A stretch of 64,000 nt of DNA from Pseudomonas sp. CCC3.1 (lineage in GTDB: Bacteria; Pseudomonadota; Gammaproteobacteria; Pseudomonadales; Pseudomonadaceae). Made by a program: the position numbers and the translations under genes. The stretch covers positions 3,348,001 through 3,412,000 of the forward strand of contig NZ_CP133778.1 in NCBI RefSeq assembly GCF_034347405.1, written 5' to 3'. Under the pieces are notes generated by a model, which saw only the letters and a list, made by a program, of their open reading frames with translations, was not told the origin of the DNA and did not search any database. This document shows, piece by piece, positions 51,375 through 61,113 of this stretch (within the stretch, counting starts at the first letter, position 1; every line of letters starts with the position of its first letter).

Positions 51375-52385
51375 TTACAGCGGGTCTTTTATCAACAACT
51401 CAGCCAGTTGCACGGCATTCAGCGCGGCGCCTTTGCGTACGTTATCTGACGTCAGCCAGAGATTTAGTTCCCGGGTGTCATCCACGCCGTGACGTACTCG
51501 GCCGACATACACCACATCCTGACCGACTGCATCCCCTACCGCCGTCGGGTAATCGCCCGCTTCAACCAGTTCGATTCCGTCGCCTGCTTCAAGGGCAGCA
51601 TTCACCGCATCCAGGTCGACGGGCGCAGCCAACTGCACCGAGACACTATAGCTATCGCCAAAAAACACCGGCGCTTGAACGCACGTTACCGAAACCTTCA
51701 ATCCAGGCATGCCCAGCACTTCGCGCAGCTCTGTGACCAAGCGTTTTTCCAACGGCACATGACCTTGCGTATCCGGCTTGCCAACCTGCGCCAACACATT
51801 AAAGGCCATCTGGCGATCAAAGAAACGGGTCTCCAGCGGGTGCAGATTCAACAGTGCGGTGGTCTGACGGGCTAATTCGGACACAGCTTCACGGCCTTGA
51901 GCCGAAACCGCCAGACACGCCGTTACCGTGACCCGCTGTATATCGACCACGCCGCGCAACGGCGCCAGCACCACGGCCAGGGCGGTGGCAGATGGGCTTG
52001 GACTGCTGATTTGTACCGGCTTTGGCAAACCGGCCAAAATCTGTGCATTGGACTCAGGTACCACCTGTGGCGCCTGGGCTGAAGGCAGTGCGCCCGACAA
52101 GTCGATCACCCTGCAGCCAGCGGCATTGGCTTTGGCCGCAAAGCTCAAAGACACGGCAGGCCCCGCCGCAAAAAAAACTAATTGGACTTTGCTGAAGTCG
52201 AACTCGTCGACCTCACGCACTCTGACGTTTTTACCTCGAAACGGCACCGAACTGCCGGCCGACTCGCTACTGGCCAGCAGATGCAAGTTCGCAACCGGGA
52301 AGTCGCGTTCTTCAAGGATTTGCACAATAGTTTCGCCGACAGTGCCGGTGGCGCCGACGACGGCGATATCAAAGGACTGGTTCAT
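51375..52385 (-). CDS. usg: Asd-like protein without catalytic cysteine (Usg family)
   Basis: 336 residues with the aspartate-semialdehyde dehydrogenase fold: NADP motif VVGATGTVGETIVQILEERD, and C-terminal domain strands EVLGMPGLKVSVTCVQAPVF. At the active site the sequence is QISSPSPSATALAVVLAPL, where true Asd has NPNCST, so the nucleophilic Cys is replaced by Pro. Known in pseudomonads as the Usg/PA3116 type of unknown function. Normally next to asd; here separated from it by an accessory island. Confidence 0.92.
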   Translation of the reverse strand: MNQSFDIAVVGATGTVGETIVQILEERDFPVANLHLLASSESAGSSVPFRGKNVRVREVDEFDFSKVQLVFFAAGPAVSLSFAAKANAAGCRVIDLSGALPSAQAPQVVPESNAQILAGLPKPVQISSPSPSATALAVVLAPLRGVVDIQRVTVTACLAVSAQGREAVSELARQTTALLNLHPLETRFFDRQMAFNVLAQVGKPDTQGHVPLEKRLVTELREVLGMPGLKVSVTCVQAPVFFGDSYSVSVQLAAPVDLDAVNAALEAGDGIELVEAGDYPTAVGDAVGQDVVYVGRVRHGVDDTRELNLWLTSDNVRKGAALNAVQLAELLIKDPL

Positions 52386-52511
52386 GGATCTACCTCAGGC
52401 GAAACGTGGGGAGGCGCACTTTAACTGCCCGGCGTAAGCCAGGCAATTAAAGCGGTGGATGAGGTGACGCCATAGCCTTACGACTGCGTTGCAGTCGCAT
52501 GCTGGCGTGCA

Positions 52512-55500
52512 TTAATGATTATCAAGGGGCAAAAACCAGCGCTCTACAAGGTCTTTGCCGATCACGCCGTGATACACGTTGACGGTGGCCTGAGGGCTTT
52601 TCGACTTTTTGAGCTGCGAGTAATAGCTTTCTCTGCGTTGGGACTTGAGCTTCAAATGGGCCACGCCGTAGTTTTCCTTTGGCGTTTCCGCCTCCGCATA
52701 GTGAATGTGGGCATACCAAAGCGGGGCACCCTTCTTGTCATTGATCGCGTATTCCTGAATGAAGTCTTGACGTTCGCCGGCCAGTTTTATCCGCGCACCC
52801 AACCCCGCTATCTGCACACGGTCTTGGTCAAGCAGATACTGAAGGTTGCCGTGAGTGGGAGGCAATTCAAGGCTCAACTGGATGCGCAGTTCCTTGCCTT
52901 TCTCCGTCAAGCGCGTAGCGCCACTGCGCAGGTTTTCGACCAAGACCAGGTCCGATTGCACAACTGTATTTAGAGGCTGAGCATCGATGGCTTTGCTGAG
53001 TTCTGCCGCCAAGCGATTGAGGCGATCTGCCTCGTGCTGAAGAACTTCTTGAACTTCCTGTGGGTATCTGGAAATTTTTTTATATTCCTCAGCCCTGCGC
53101 AGATGCTTATCGAGGTCAGCGTAGCCTTTGCGAGCCTCACCTTTGAGGATATCGAGGGGCCGTGTGGCGGAAGGGGCCATAGGCGTCACTACTTTTATTT
53201 CGTCCCAAACCTCGCCGTGTTCTGAATAAGTGCCGAGTAGCTGATCGTTTTCTTCAGACCGAACTTCGACGACTTCAACAGGCCACTCGCCCCCCGCCGG
53301 TATTAACTTGCCAATCAACCGCCCACTGTTGCGGGTTTTAATAATTCGTTTTGGGGCACCCGTTGTCGGCGCACGGTGGGGCTTGTCCGGCAATTCAGCC
53401 GCCTTGGCACCCGGTTTAATCTCGGCAGCCATTTTTTTTGCGACGTCTTGGTAAAGGCCATCCAGCATCGTGATTATTTTGTTGAAAAAAACGCTGTCCA
53501 ACTCATCCGCCCTGAGAATACCCAAGCCGCGCAAGGCATCCAGCGATTGAGCATAGAAATCGACGAGACTGCTCACTACCTCCAGGCTTTCACCGCTGCT
53601 GAAATCAAACGTATTGAGCTCCACATGAGTACTGATAAGTTTTCTCACCGGCGTGACGAGCCCCTCCAGCGTTTCAACCAACGCCGTATTACGTTGCCAC
53701 TCTTTAACACTGGGTTTTATCAACCAATTCAAATAAGAATTTTTAATCGAGACATCATAAAAATCCACGTTGGTTCTCTTGAGACTCACGTCTTCGAGAG
53801 AACTCTCATACCGTTGCATCCCCGCCTGATCCAGACGTTCCAGATAGCGAGCCCTGAGTTCAAGCGTGGCAATCATCTTTTCATAAATATCGATATAGGC
53901 CTTCATGACCTGATCAAACCGTAGAGTGTTAGAGCTGCTAGCCATCTCCAATACTCTAAAAGGAACACCCTTCAAGTCATGGTCATAAATAACCAGAAGA
54001 TGGTTGCATTCAGTCGCCAGAGCCAATATGCGGTCATCAATATCGTATTTCTTTACATCCGGAAACAGGCTTTTGAACTCATCGAGATTCGCCAGCAACA
54101 GAAGGTATGAGTCGATCAATTGCTGGGTGGCACTCTCGGCTTTACGGCGATACACACTGCGTTGTTCTTCAGTAAAACGTGGATCTTTTTCAGCACGCTC
54201 CATCACGGATATCGAGACCTGGAATGTTGCATTCATCTTCGGCGTCTCTTCGTTGAGCTTTTCCCACTGGTCCAGCAGTTCCTGTCTTCGCGCGTTTTTT
54301 GTCTCACGCAAAGCCTGCAATCGAGCCTTCGGCATGCCGCCAGATAAACGCAGGCGCAAATCCAGGGACCATCGACCGTCCCCACTGGACTTCAAATAGG
54401 GGCCAAAATGATTGCCGTCCGCGGGGTCAACAATCACGACGCCTTCGAGCCCTACATCGATCTCATACAACGTGTCTTCAACCAAGGCATGCCATTTATT
54501 GTCAATCACATAAAGCCCCTTGCGAGGCTCATCAGCACGTGGGTTGTGCAAGATCGGCTGCGGCATTTGGGCAGGCTTATTGACCTCGAAACGGGACAGC
54601 ATTTTCCTTTGATTGGGCGTCAACCGATTTTGAGAACTGGCAAAACTGAAATCCAGAGGCGTGCTCTGTACATCAGGCAATTCACCTGGAAAGGCAACCG
54701 CTCCTGCACTCACACGCGGCGATGGCAGTTCTGGCCACCGGTCAGCGCTGCGTTCAGGTGCCCGAGGTTTCACCACCTGCTCCCTGACACCATCGGCCAG
54801 CAATGGGCGTGCGGGAACCGACGCTGGGAGCGGGAACAGCACCATGGCCAGATTAAGCAGTAGATCGACCAGCCCAAGCTCGCGAGTGATCGGATCTTGG
54901 CTGTTGAGTGCCGGAATGTCCTTGATGGCTGCCAGCAGCATGACTGATAGCCCTACAGTCAGCAGAGTGGGAACACTCAAAAAAGGCAGCAGCACGAGGT
55001 TGAAGATCAGGTTGGTTCGTTCAAGCAACACACCCCAGCGGCTTTCGGTGTTGGATACAGAGTCTCTTTCAGCCTGACTCACCAGAGCACTTGCATTGCT
55101 GATATAGAGAAACTGCAATAGCTTGCCGTTGTGCAAATATTGCAACAACTCGTCGCTGGCGCCATCGACAGACAGCGTGGCAGGTTGCGGCACTTCCAGA
55201 GGCGAGAAATCGCTGCCCAGTCCAAAACGTACGTAATGGGGCTCCTGGAAACCGCCATTGTCGTAGATCGGGCGGGCGACGTTGCTCAACCAGACCAGCA
55301 CACTGGTTTGCAGCTCTCCCGGCTGAGCAACCGCCTCCAGCAGCGCGGCGCGAGTGGCGAATTCATGCAGCGCTTGATGGTAGAACGGCCGATAGAGCAG
55401 GTGCGGGCCGACACTCATATCCGCGGGTTCAATGATGAACATATTGTTGACCACATCCGGGGCTGCGCCAGACTTGCGGACCATTGCCAGATGCCGAATG

Positions 55501-57182
55501 ACCACCGGCACGCCATCGACCTGACGGTCGGCAGCGTCGCTCTGCATCAAGGCTGCGACATAGCGTGCTCCGTGCGGGCTGAGGCCGTTTTCCTTCTTGA
55601 GACTGAGTTCCAACGCCTGCAAGGGCAAATACGCACTGATTTGCTCCGCAAACAATTGTTCACGCTTGCGCGCATCACTCGTAGTGCCTAACAGCAGACT
55701 CTGGAGCCTCTCTGGATACACCTTGCCGATGTCCACCCGCTCAATCAGACCATTGCTGCTGATGATGTAGTCGGGCGTCAGCCAAACAGGCAATGCCAGC
55801 CCGTGTGAATGTTTCAGGCTTAACACCCCCTCCGGCCGCCCCACCAGGTTTTTCAGCGCAAGCTCGGTCAGGCTCATGATCACCGTTTCAGTGACAGGGA
55901 TCGCATTGGGGAAGCCGGCTGCGGAAAAGAATGTCAACTCGACATGATCAGGGTTAAACGCCTCGACAGAGACATGGCGGGATGAATCAAGCTCCAGACG
56001 CTCCTGGTCGAGCTGCATCTGCTGCGTCAAGACATCGATCGCAAATGAGCGAATATCTGCAATACCGCTGAGAAAGGTACGGCCCTGGCTGCTTTTCTTG
56101 GCGCGAGCCAAGGCCAGGCTGTATTGGCGGTACTGGGATTGCTCGGCGGCAGATGCCTGCCTCAACCAATCAGGTAAATGAGCGTTAAGCATATCGACCG
56201 CACGACCATCTGTCGCAGGCGCAGCGAGCAAGTACTGCGCGGGTTCACTGAGGTTCAGACACACCGTTTGCAGCGCCTCGACCCCGACGCGCGCAGGCAA
56301 TTTCAGAGCGCCCAGGCTCTCCAGCTGCCTACCCAAAATGATCGCGGCTTGAACGTCGAATACATTGCCCTCGAGTTCGTAACGCTTGATACGGACTTCA
56401 TCAGCCACATAAGCTGCGCCCATGCGCTGCCCGCCGTATTCGATGGCTGCGTCGACGCTGGGAAACGATTTGACAGTGCCATTAGGCCGACACATAAGCA
56501 CCAGGTGGGCGCGTACCAGCACGATGGATGAAGTCAGCCGGGTACTGCTGGCTTGCGTGCCGATGAGTGTGGATTCCAGGCAATAAACCTGCGCGCAGTG
56601 CTCACCGTATTGGAGTACTCGCCCTTCTCGATCAGGGCACAGAATCACTTGGTTGATGGTTTCACGCGCCAAGTCACTCAGATCCTCTTGCTGGATCAAA
56701 CCAATGCTCAGCGTGTCCTTGAGCACATCGCTGAACCAGCGCCAGCGGCTGACACCCGTATCTGCCTGGCCGGACCAATACTCAGCCAGCGCATTTTGAA
56801 AACCTGCGGGCACCGTCCAGGTCAATTCCCTTACCAAGGCGTCAATGACCTTCATATCAAGCAAATCAGGCTCTAGCCAATTGGGTGCGTCATCGCATAG
56901 ATAGTAGGACTGACCATCGATCATCTCGAGATTCAGCACATTACCGTTGGCCAGGTAATCCATGACCCGTGCCACGAATGGCTGCAATTCCCAGCCACCT
57001 CCCACTCGGGGCACGGCCAGTCGGGTACGCGCCAGGTCAATCTTCAGGGTGGGGTATTTTTCGGAAAATGCCGCTGCAAGCAACTGCCGGGTGACACCTT
57101 CCAAGGTCGGGCGACCGGCAAACTGTGCCCTGACAGCATTTGCCGTTAAAGCGGATGGGAGGGGCGTGGTGGGCGTAGACAT
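52512..57182 (-). CDS. Large dermonecrotic-toxin-like protein (DUF6543 type)
   Basis: 1556 residues without a signal peptide. The N-terminal 700 residues have the style of DUF6543 proteins of Pseudomonas (GRPTLEGVTRQLLAAAFSEK, VMDYLANGNVLNLEMIDGQS, SSIVLVRAHLVLMC, LLYRPFYHQALHEFATRAAL), a domain named after dermonecrotic-toxin N-termini. Two hydrophobic segments near 722-755 and 772-790 could insert in membranes. The rest is charged and helical (long coiled regions near 1000-1200 and 1400) and ends HVGVIGKDLVERWF-like, as HGVIGKDLVERWFLPLDNH. No known toxin active site was recognised. It may be a secreted or injected toxin; the route is unknown, though a T6SS locus remnant is next to it and divergent. 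Confidence 0.8.
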   Translation of the reverse strand: MSTPTTPLPSALTANAVRAQFAGRPTLEGVTRQLLAAAFSEKYPTLKIDLARTRLAVPRVGGGWELQPFVARVMDYLANGNVLNLEMIDGQSYYLCDDAPNWLEPDLLDMKVIDALVRELTWTVPAGFQNALAEYWSGQADTGVSRWRWFSDVLKDTLSIGLIQQEDLSDLARETINQVILCPDREGRVLQYGEHCAQVYCLESTLIGTQASSTRLTSSIVLVRAHLVLMCRPNGTVKSFPSVDAAIEYGGQRMGAAYVADEVRIKRYELEGNVFDVQAAIILGRQLESLGALKLPARVGVEALQTVCLNLSEPAQYLLAAPATDGRAVDMLNAHLPDWLRQASAAEQSQYRQYSLALARAKKSSQGRTFLSGIADIRSFAIDVLTQQMQLDQERLELDSSRHVSVEAFNPDHVELTFFSAAGFPNAIPVTETVIMSLTELALKNLVGRPEGVLSLKHSHGLALPVWLTPDYIISSNGLIERVDIGKVYPERLQSLLLGTTSDARKREQLFAEQISAYLPLQALELSLKKENGLSPHGARYVAALMQSDAADRQVDGVPVVIRHLAMVRKSGAAPDVVNNMFIIEPADMSVGPHLLYRPFYHQALHEFATRAALLEAVAQPGELQTSVLVWLSNVARPIYDNGGFQEPHYVRFGLGSDFSPLEVPQPATLSVDGASDELLQYLHNGKLLQFLYISNASALVSQAERDSVSNTESRWGVLLERTNLIFNLVLLPFLSVPTLLTVGLSVMLLAAIKDIPALNSQDPITRELGLVDLLLNLAMVLFPLPASVPARPLLADGVREQVVKPRAPERSADRWPELPSPRVSAGAVAFPGELPDVQSTPLDFSFASSQNRLTPNQRKMLSRFEVNKPAQMPQPILHNPRADEPRKGLYVIDNKWHALVEDTLYEIDVGLEGVVIVDPADGNHFGPYLKSSGDGRWSLDLRLRLSGGMPKARLQALRETKNARRQELLDQWEKLNEETPKMNATFQVSISVMERAEKDPRFTEEQRSVYRRKAESATQQLIDSYLLLLANLDEFKSLFPDVKKYDIDDRILALATECNHLLVIYDHDLKGVPFRVLEMASSSNTLRFDQVMKAYIDIYEKMIATLELRARYLERLDQAGMQRYESSLEDVSLKRTNVDFYDVSIKNSYLNWLIKPSVKEWQRNTALVETLEGLVTPVRKLISTHVELNTFDFSSGESLEVVSSLVDFYAQSLDALRGLGILRADELDSVFFNKIITMLDGLYQDVAKKMAAEIKPGAKAAELPDKPHRAPTTGAPKRIIKTRNSGRLIGKLIPAGGEWPVEVVEVRSEENDQLLGTYSEHGEVWDEIKVVTPMAPSATRPLDILKGEARKGYADLDKHLRRAEEYKKISRYPQEVQEVLQHEADRLNRLAAELSKAIDAQPLNTVVQSDLVLVENLRSGATRLTEKGKELRIQLSLELPPTHGNLQYLLDQDRVQIAGLGARIKLAGERQDFIQEYAINDKKGAPLWYAHIHYAEAETPKENYGVAHLKLKSQRRESYYSQLKKSKSPQATVNVYHGVIGKDLVERWFLPLDNH

Positions 57183-57568
57183 AAAAAGTCCTCGTTAAAT
57201 GGTGATCGGTCGTGTGGCCGATCACGCATTTACGCGCGGACGCTGCAAGGAAAGGTGCTAGATGGATATATCAAATCATGGCGGCTGAGACAGAAGATCC
57301 GGGACTGGAAAGCAGCTTTAAATCGCTTCCGTATTCAGTTTGAAGATCGGCTGTTAACGGTTTAATAGAAATCCCGGTCACACAAAATCAAGGGCACCCT
57401 CATACGGACTACATCTAACACCTCCAAACTCCTACCCAATATTCGCCTAAAGCCTTGGCCGGCATAGACTCGCCCTACATCCAGCCTCTACACCGTCCTT
57501 GCACACTTGCGCACCGAAAAACCTGACGTTTTGTTACATCAGGACGACCGCAGCGCAAGGAATCGCGG
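57183..57568. other. Divergent intergenic region with a palindrome in the toxin leader
   Basis: 386 bp with no gene. A perfect inverted repeat GTGATCGG / CCGATCAC (57202-57209 and 57218-57225, 8-nt loop) sits 20 bp upstream of the big toxin gene and could be an operator or a leader hairpin. AAGGAAT before 57569 is the ribosome site of the vgrG start. Confidence 0.45.
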
Positions 57569-57799
57569 ATGTCACGCTCACAGCCCCCGTTTCGTTTCAG
57601 CCTGACCCTTGATGGCTTTGCTGACGAGCTTCAGGTCCTGTCGTTCACCGGCAAAGAAGCCATCAGCACGCCCTACGCCTTTGAGCTGGTACTCGTCAGT
57701 GAGCGCTCTGATCTGGACCTGGTGGCGCTGCTGCACACCCCCGCCTTTCTGGCCTATGCCGCCGAGGGTGTGGGCATTCACGGGCACATCCATTCATCG
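57569..57799 (+). pseudogene. vgrG (tssI) 5' fragment
   Basis: 77 codons of a T6SS VgrG spike: PPFRFSLTLDGFADELQVLS, FTGKEAISTPYAFELVLVSE and AYAAEGVGIHGHIHSS, the first beta-barrel strands of the gp27-like domain. Homology stops abruptly after HIHSS; the next bases make a TAA (57800-57802). VgrG proteins are normally well over 600 residues, so about nine tenths of the gene is gone. The start and its ribosome site (AAGGAAT) are intact, so a short useless peptide may still be made. Confidence 0.85.
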
Positions 57800-59060
57800 T
57801 AACTATTGGGACACCGACGCCCATTTGTTTGACGACCGCAGTGCTGGCCGCGACTTGGGTTTTGGCCCTTGGCAAGACATTTCGATGAAGGTCAATGGCC
57901 CGGTGCTCACCGACTTGAGCCATAACTTTTCCCAAGCCTGGGACTTGGAAAAGCCTTGGTACAACCGCTGGTTTGGCTACGAATCGCTGCAAGCTGAGCG
58001 CAATACACTGCCTGTCCCTGGGGTCGCGACACGCGCCGCCCACAGCGTTGCACAGGTCTGCCGCACCCAGCCGCAAGACAAAGAAACCTCGATTTTGGAG
58101 CACTACCTCAAGGCCATCGGCAACGCCACCGACTACGTGTACATGGAAAACCAGTATTTCCGTTATCCGGACTTTGCCAAACGCTTGGGTGACATTGCCA
58201 GTACCCGAAAAGCCCGAGGTGTTCCGGGAGACCTGCACCTGTTTGTGGTTACCAATACTCCCGACTCAAAAACGGCTTCAGCCACCACCTACGAGATGCT
58301 TCAAGCACTGGGGCAGGAACAACTAATGCCGCAAGTGCAGCGAGACTTGTCCGAAAGTTTGAGCGAATATCAAGAGCAAATTGAACGACTAAACAATAGC
58401 GCCAATGCGCATTCATCACCGTTCGCGAACCTCAACCGGCTTAAAAGTATTGAGCGACTGCAAGATAAAATTCAGGCCCTGCGCGACCAAGGTGTGAGCA
58501 CTCAGGTTGAAGAGCGTATGCGCGACCAGCAACCGGACGACATCCCCGGATTGGCGGAACACATCGACGAAAATGACGATAAACCGTTTCAACTGAGCGA
58601 CATTCCGGGCCTGAAAGTCGTCATTGCAACCCTCGCCACCAGTGACCCAGCGCCCGGTAGCCCGCCGCCTACACGCTTGTCATCAGAGGCCGAAGCCATA
58701 CTCAACGCGCCAAGGCTAAAAGCCCGTTACAAACACATCTACGTGCACTCAAAACTGCTGTTGGTGGACGACGTTTACACATTGCTTAGCTCCGCCAATA
58801 TCAACATCCGTAGCATGCACAGTGATTCGGAGTTGGGCATTGCGCAGCCAAATCCCGAGTTGGCGAAGTCGTTGAGGGAAAAGTTGTGGGGGATGCATGC
58901 GGGGGAGGTTAAATCTTCTTCCGTGGGCAATTACCTGCTGTGGAACAAAATGATGAAAATCAACTGGCGAGCAAAAAACAAAGGCTACCCGCTGGCCTCT
59001 CACTTACAACGCTTTTGGGATGTTGTCACTCCCTATAGCCCGGATTTTACGGTGGACTAA
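57797..59060 (+). pseudogene. Tle5-type phospholipase D effector, 5'-truncated
   Basis: About 420 codons in a different frame from vgrG, beginning NYWDTDAHLFDDRSAGRDLG, which corresponds to the stretch just after the first HKD motif of PldA/Tle5 phospholipases. Conserved parts follow: ISMKVNGPVLTDL, YVYMENQYFRYPDFAKRLG, LHLFVVTNTPD and the second HKD motif HSKLLLVDDVYTLLSSANIN near 58746. The first HKD motif and the N-terminus are missing, so activity is not expected. No sensible start exists after the junction; the open frame upstream of 57797 is the wrong frame of vgrG. Its TAA overlaps the ATG of the immunity gene. Confidence 0.85.
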
Positions 59061-59938
59061 TGTTTATTTTTAAATCTGGCGTACTGTTAATCGCATTAAA
59101 CTTCGGAGCCCCAGCAATGGCTGAGAGTAGTTCGTTTGTATGCATTCATGAAAAAGACTATCTGCCACTACTCGATCCTGTGGCTGACGCATGGTATCGA
59201 GAAGCAGTACAGTTAGCCAAACCAGATACCTTAAGGCCTTGGCACCATATTGTTGAGTTGTATGAAAAAGCAATTGAGCGTAATCATTGGAAGGCCATGC
59301 ACAATCTTGCTGCGCTATATCGAACTGGCTGGCCGGGCGGTGTTGAAAAAGACACTCAAAGAACGATAGATCTCTATCGGCGAATGATAGAACTCAATAT
59401 CCCACAAGGCTTTTACAATATGGGAGCCATGATTGGCAATAAGGCTGGGATTACTAATCCTGCGACAGACGGACTTACATACCTGGGCAAAGCCGCCAAG
59501 ATGGGAAATCCACCCGCACTCACACAACTAGGAAAGCTATATATTTATGTCGCCAATAAAGAGGTGTTGGGCCTTGAATATACGCATTGCGCCGCAGAAC
59601 AAGGTTATTCGCCTGCCAACTATGAATTAGGCATGTATCATGAATCCGTCACCAAGAACTTCCCCAAATCTTTAATTAACTACCAAATAGCTCTGTCGCG
59701 AGGAAATATTGATGCAGCTTTTTACATGGCGAGTGTGTTTGATAAAAAAACACCCCAACATATGGCTCTGTGGTACACCCCGCAAGAGCATCTAAACCAG
59801 CTGTATAACGGCTACTACCAACAACTAAAGGCTGACCCCGACCTACGCTTCCCCACACTCATGAAAGACCACCCACTTCCGCCACATCCGACTCAAGGTT
59901 TTGACGCAGAAAGGCCCGACTGGAAGCCTGATCAATAA
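59060..59938 (+). CDS. Tli5-like periplasmic immunity protein with Sel1/TPR-type repeats
   Basis: 292 residues. Signal peptide (FKSGVLLIALNFGAPAMAES), then helical repeats of Sel1 type: HWKAMHNLAALYRTGWPGGV, PQGFYNMGAMIGNKAG, NPPALTQLGKLYIYVANKEV, YSPANYELGMYHES; C-terminal region (YNGYYQQLKADPDLRFPTLM) as in DUF6396 proteins. Proteins of this kind neutralise Tle5 phospholipase D in the periplasm, e.g. the gene next to pldA in P. aeruginosa. ATG overlaps the effector stop (TAATG). Still intact although the effector is dead. AT-rich relative to the core genes. Confidence 0.8.
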   Translation: MFIFKSGVLLIALNFGAPAMAESSSFVCIHEKDYLPLLDPVADAWYREAVQLAKPDTLRPWHHIVELYEKAIERNHWKAMHNLAALYRTGWPGGVEKDTQRTIDLYRRMIELNIPQGFYNMGAMIGNKAGITNPATDGLTYLGKAAKMGNPPALTQLGKLYIYVANKEVLGLEYTHCAAEQGYSPANYELGMYHESVTKNFPKSLINYQIALSRGNIDAAFYMASVFDKKTPQHMALWYTPQEHLNQLYNGYYQQLKADPDLRFPTLMKDHPLPPHPTQGFDAERPDWKPDQ

Positions 59939-60043
59939 CATTAAAAATAGAAGTGCCTTATTTTTTTACCTCACGACCTACCTATCAAATCATCTAAGGT
60001 AGACCTTGAGGTTTGACACGTGCGCCCCTTATGAGAGAACTCC

Positions 60044-60535
60044 ATGCAGACTAATACCTTGTTTTATGTGATCTATTCAGCGCTGGCCATGTTGGCTAAC
60101 CTATTTCTTCCTGTGTCGACATTGTTAGGTATTGCCATGGCCGCTGCACTGACTGTATGTGTTCCCATTTTGTTAGTGGGGCATAACCAAAAGCATTTCA
60201 ACTCTATCCGCATGAACTGGGCATCTTCTCTGGGCTGTTCATTAGTTCTCGGGGTTATATTTACCGCAACGTTTACCGCAAAGATGTATTTGCTGACTAT
60301 TGTGGCCAGTATCACTGGATCGCCTTACAACGTGCCTGAAGTTAACTTTGAGCGTTTATTTCTACTGTGTTTAGTGGCCGCAAGCACTGCCAACGTATGC
60401 ATTTTCTTTGCCTACGACTTCTTTAAACAAATGAAACGTCAAAGAACACCCGATCAGGACATTATAAATACCGATATGCCTGCACCTCCTGCGAGACCTA
60501 CCCCAGCGACTAAATCAAACTGGCCGCAGGAGTAA
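60044..60535 (+). CDS. Unknown four-helix membrane protein
   Basis: 163 residues. Hydrophobic segments at about 4-24 (LFYVIYSALAMLANLFLP), 25-48, 62-95 (SSLGCSLVLGVIFTATFTAK and following) and 105-128 (LFLLCLVAASTANVCIFFAY), then a hydrophilic Pro-rich tail. I do not recognise the family. Its place between an immunity gene and toxin debris makes an immunity role possible (membrane immunity proteins are common), but nothing in the sequence shows it. A deleted IS630 starts 20 bp after its stop. Confidence 0.6.
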   Translation: MQTNTLFYVIYSALAMLANLFLPVSTLLGIAMAAALTVCVPILLVGHNQKHFNSIRMNWASSLGCSLVLGVIFTATFTAKMYLLTIVASITGSPYNVPEVNFERLFLLCLVAASTANVCIFFAYDFFKQMKRQRTPDQDIINTDMPAPPARPTPATKSNWPQE

Positions 60536-60554
60536 ACCTTTTACAACAGTCGAC

Positions 60555-61020
60555 TAGTGTGCAGTCTCAGAAATAAGATATCCGCCTGACTGGCAATATT
60601 TGTGCAATCAGCCAGCACTCGCCAGGGCATAACCCTTACTCCAGAAGAGTTTGTCGAACTCAGCCATCGTGTCAGATCTGCCACCATCCACCAACGTGAT
60701 GGTCGTCGAGCGCGTGTAATTTTATTAGCCGCGCAAGGCTGTTCACGTGTCCACATGCATTTCACGCCGACCTCCAGTTCGTGGACGAACATGGTCGAAC
60801 GCTTTTTCCGCGACATCACGGTGTATCTGCGTGACGGCAGCTTCAGTTCTGTGCGTGAGTTGGAAGCTTCGATTACAGCGTTCCTGGCACTGCGAAATGC
60901 ACAGCCGACTCGGTACGTATGGAGTGCAAAAGGGGGAGATAAATTGAGCAAAATCCAGCGCGCCCGCGAGGCGTTGGCCTCACAGGCAAACGGGGTCAAT
61001 AATTCTGAGACAGCACACTA
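60555..61020 (+). mobile_element. IS630 family element with internal deletion (MITE-like, 466 bp)
   Basis: Terminal inverted repeats TAGTGTGCAGTCTCAGAA and TTCTGAGACAGCACACTA bound the element, with TA at both ends as expected of IS630. Inside, a frame from about 60602 encodes the transposase N-terminus (LTPEEFVELSHRVRSATIHQ, GRRARVILLAAQGCS) joined near 60745 to the C-terminus (HFTPTSSSWTNMVERFFRDI, VRELEASITAFLALRNAQPT). The catalytic Glu of SWxNMVERF remains but both Asp residues are deleted, so it cannot move itself; an intact relative could move it. Its right end abuts a toxin-gene tail. Confidence 0.85.
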
Positions 61021-61113
61021 GAGAAAATCAAAAGCCCCAGGTATGGATCTGTAGAGCTCACAATCAAAGGCAATATAAAGCTTTCAAACCCGAAATTCAC
61101 AAGGCGAAAATAA
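61021..61113 (+). pseudogene. C-terminal tail of a toxin gene cut by IS630
   Basis: Directly after the IS right end, 30 sense codons are open and end in TAA at 61111-61113, which overlaps the ATG of the next gene as TAATG. The peptide reads EKIKSPRYGSVELTIKGNIK and then LSNPKFTRRK, basic like many toxin C-termini. The upstream part is not found on the left side of the IS, so it was lost rather than simply split. The toxin assignment is inferred from the coupling to the immunity-like gene. Confidence 0.5.

Noticed and set aside
57609..57796. An N-terminal part of the phospholipase frame upstream of the junction
   Set aside because: This stretch is the wrong frame of vgrG; phospholipase homology starts only at about 57797.
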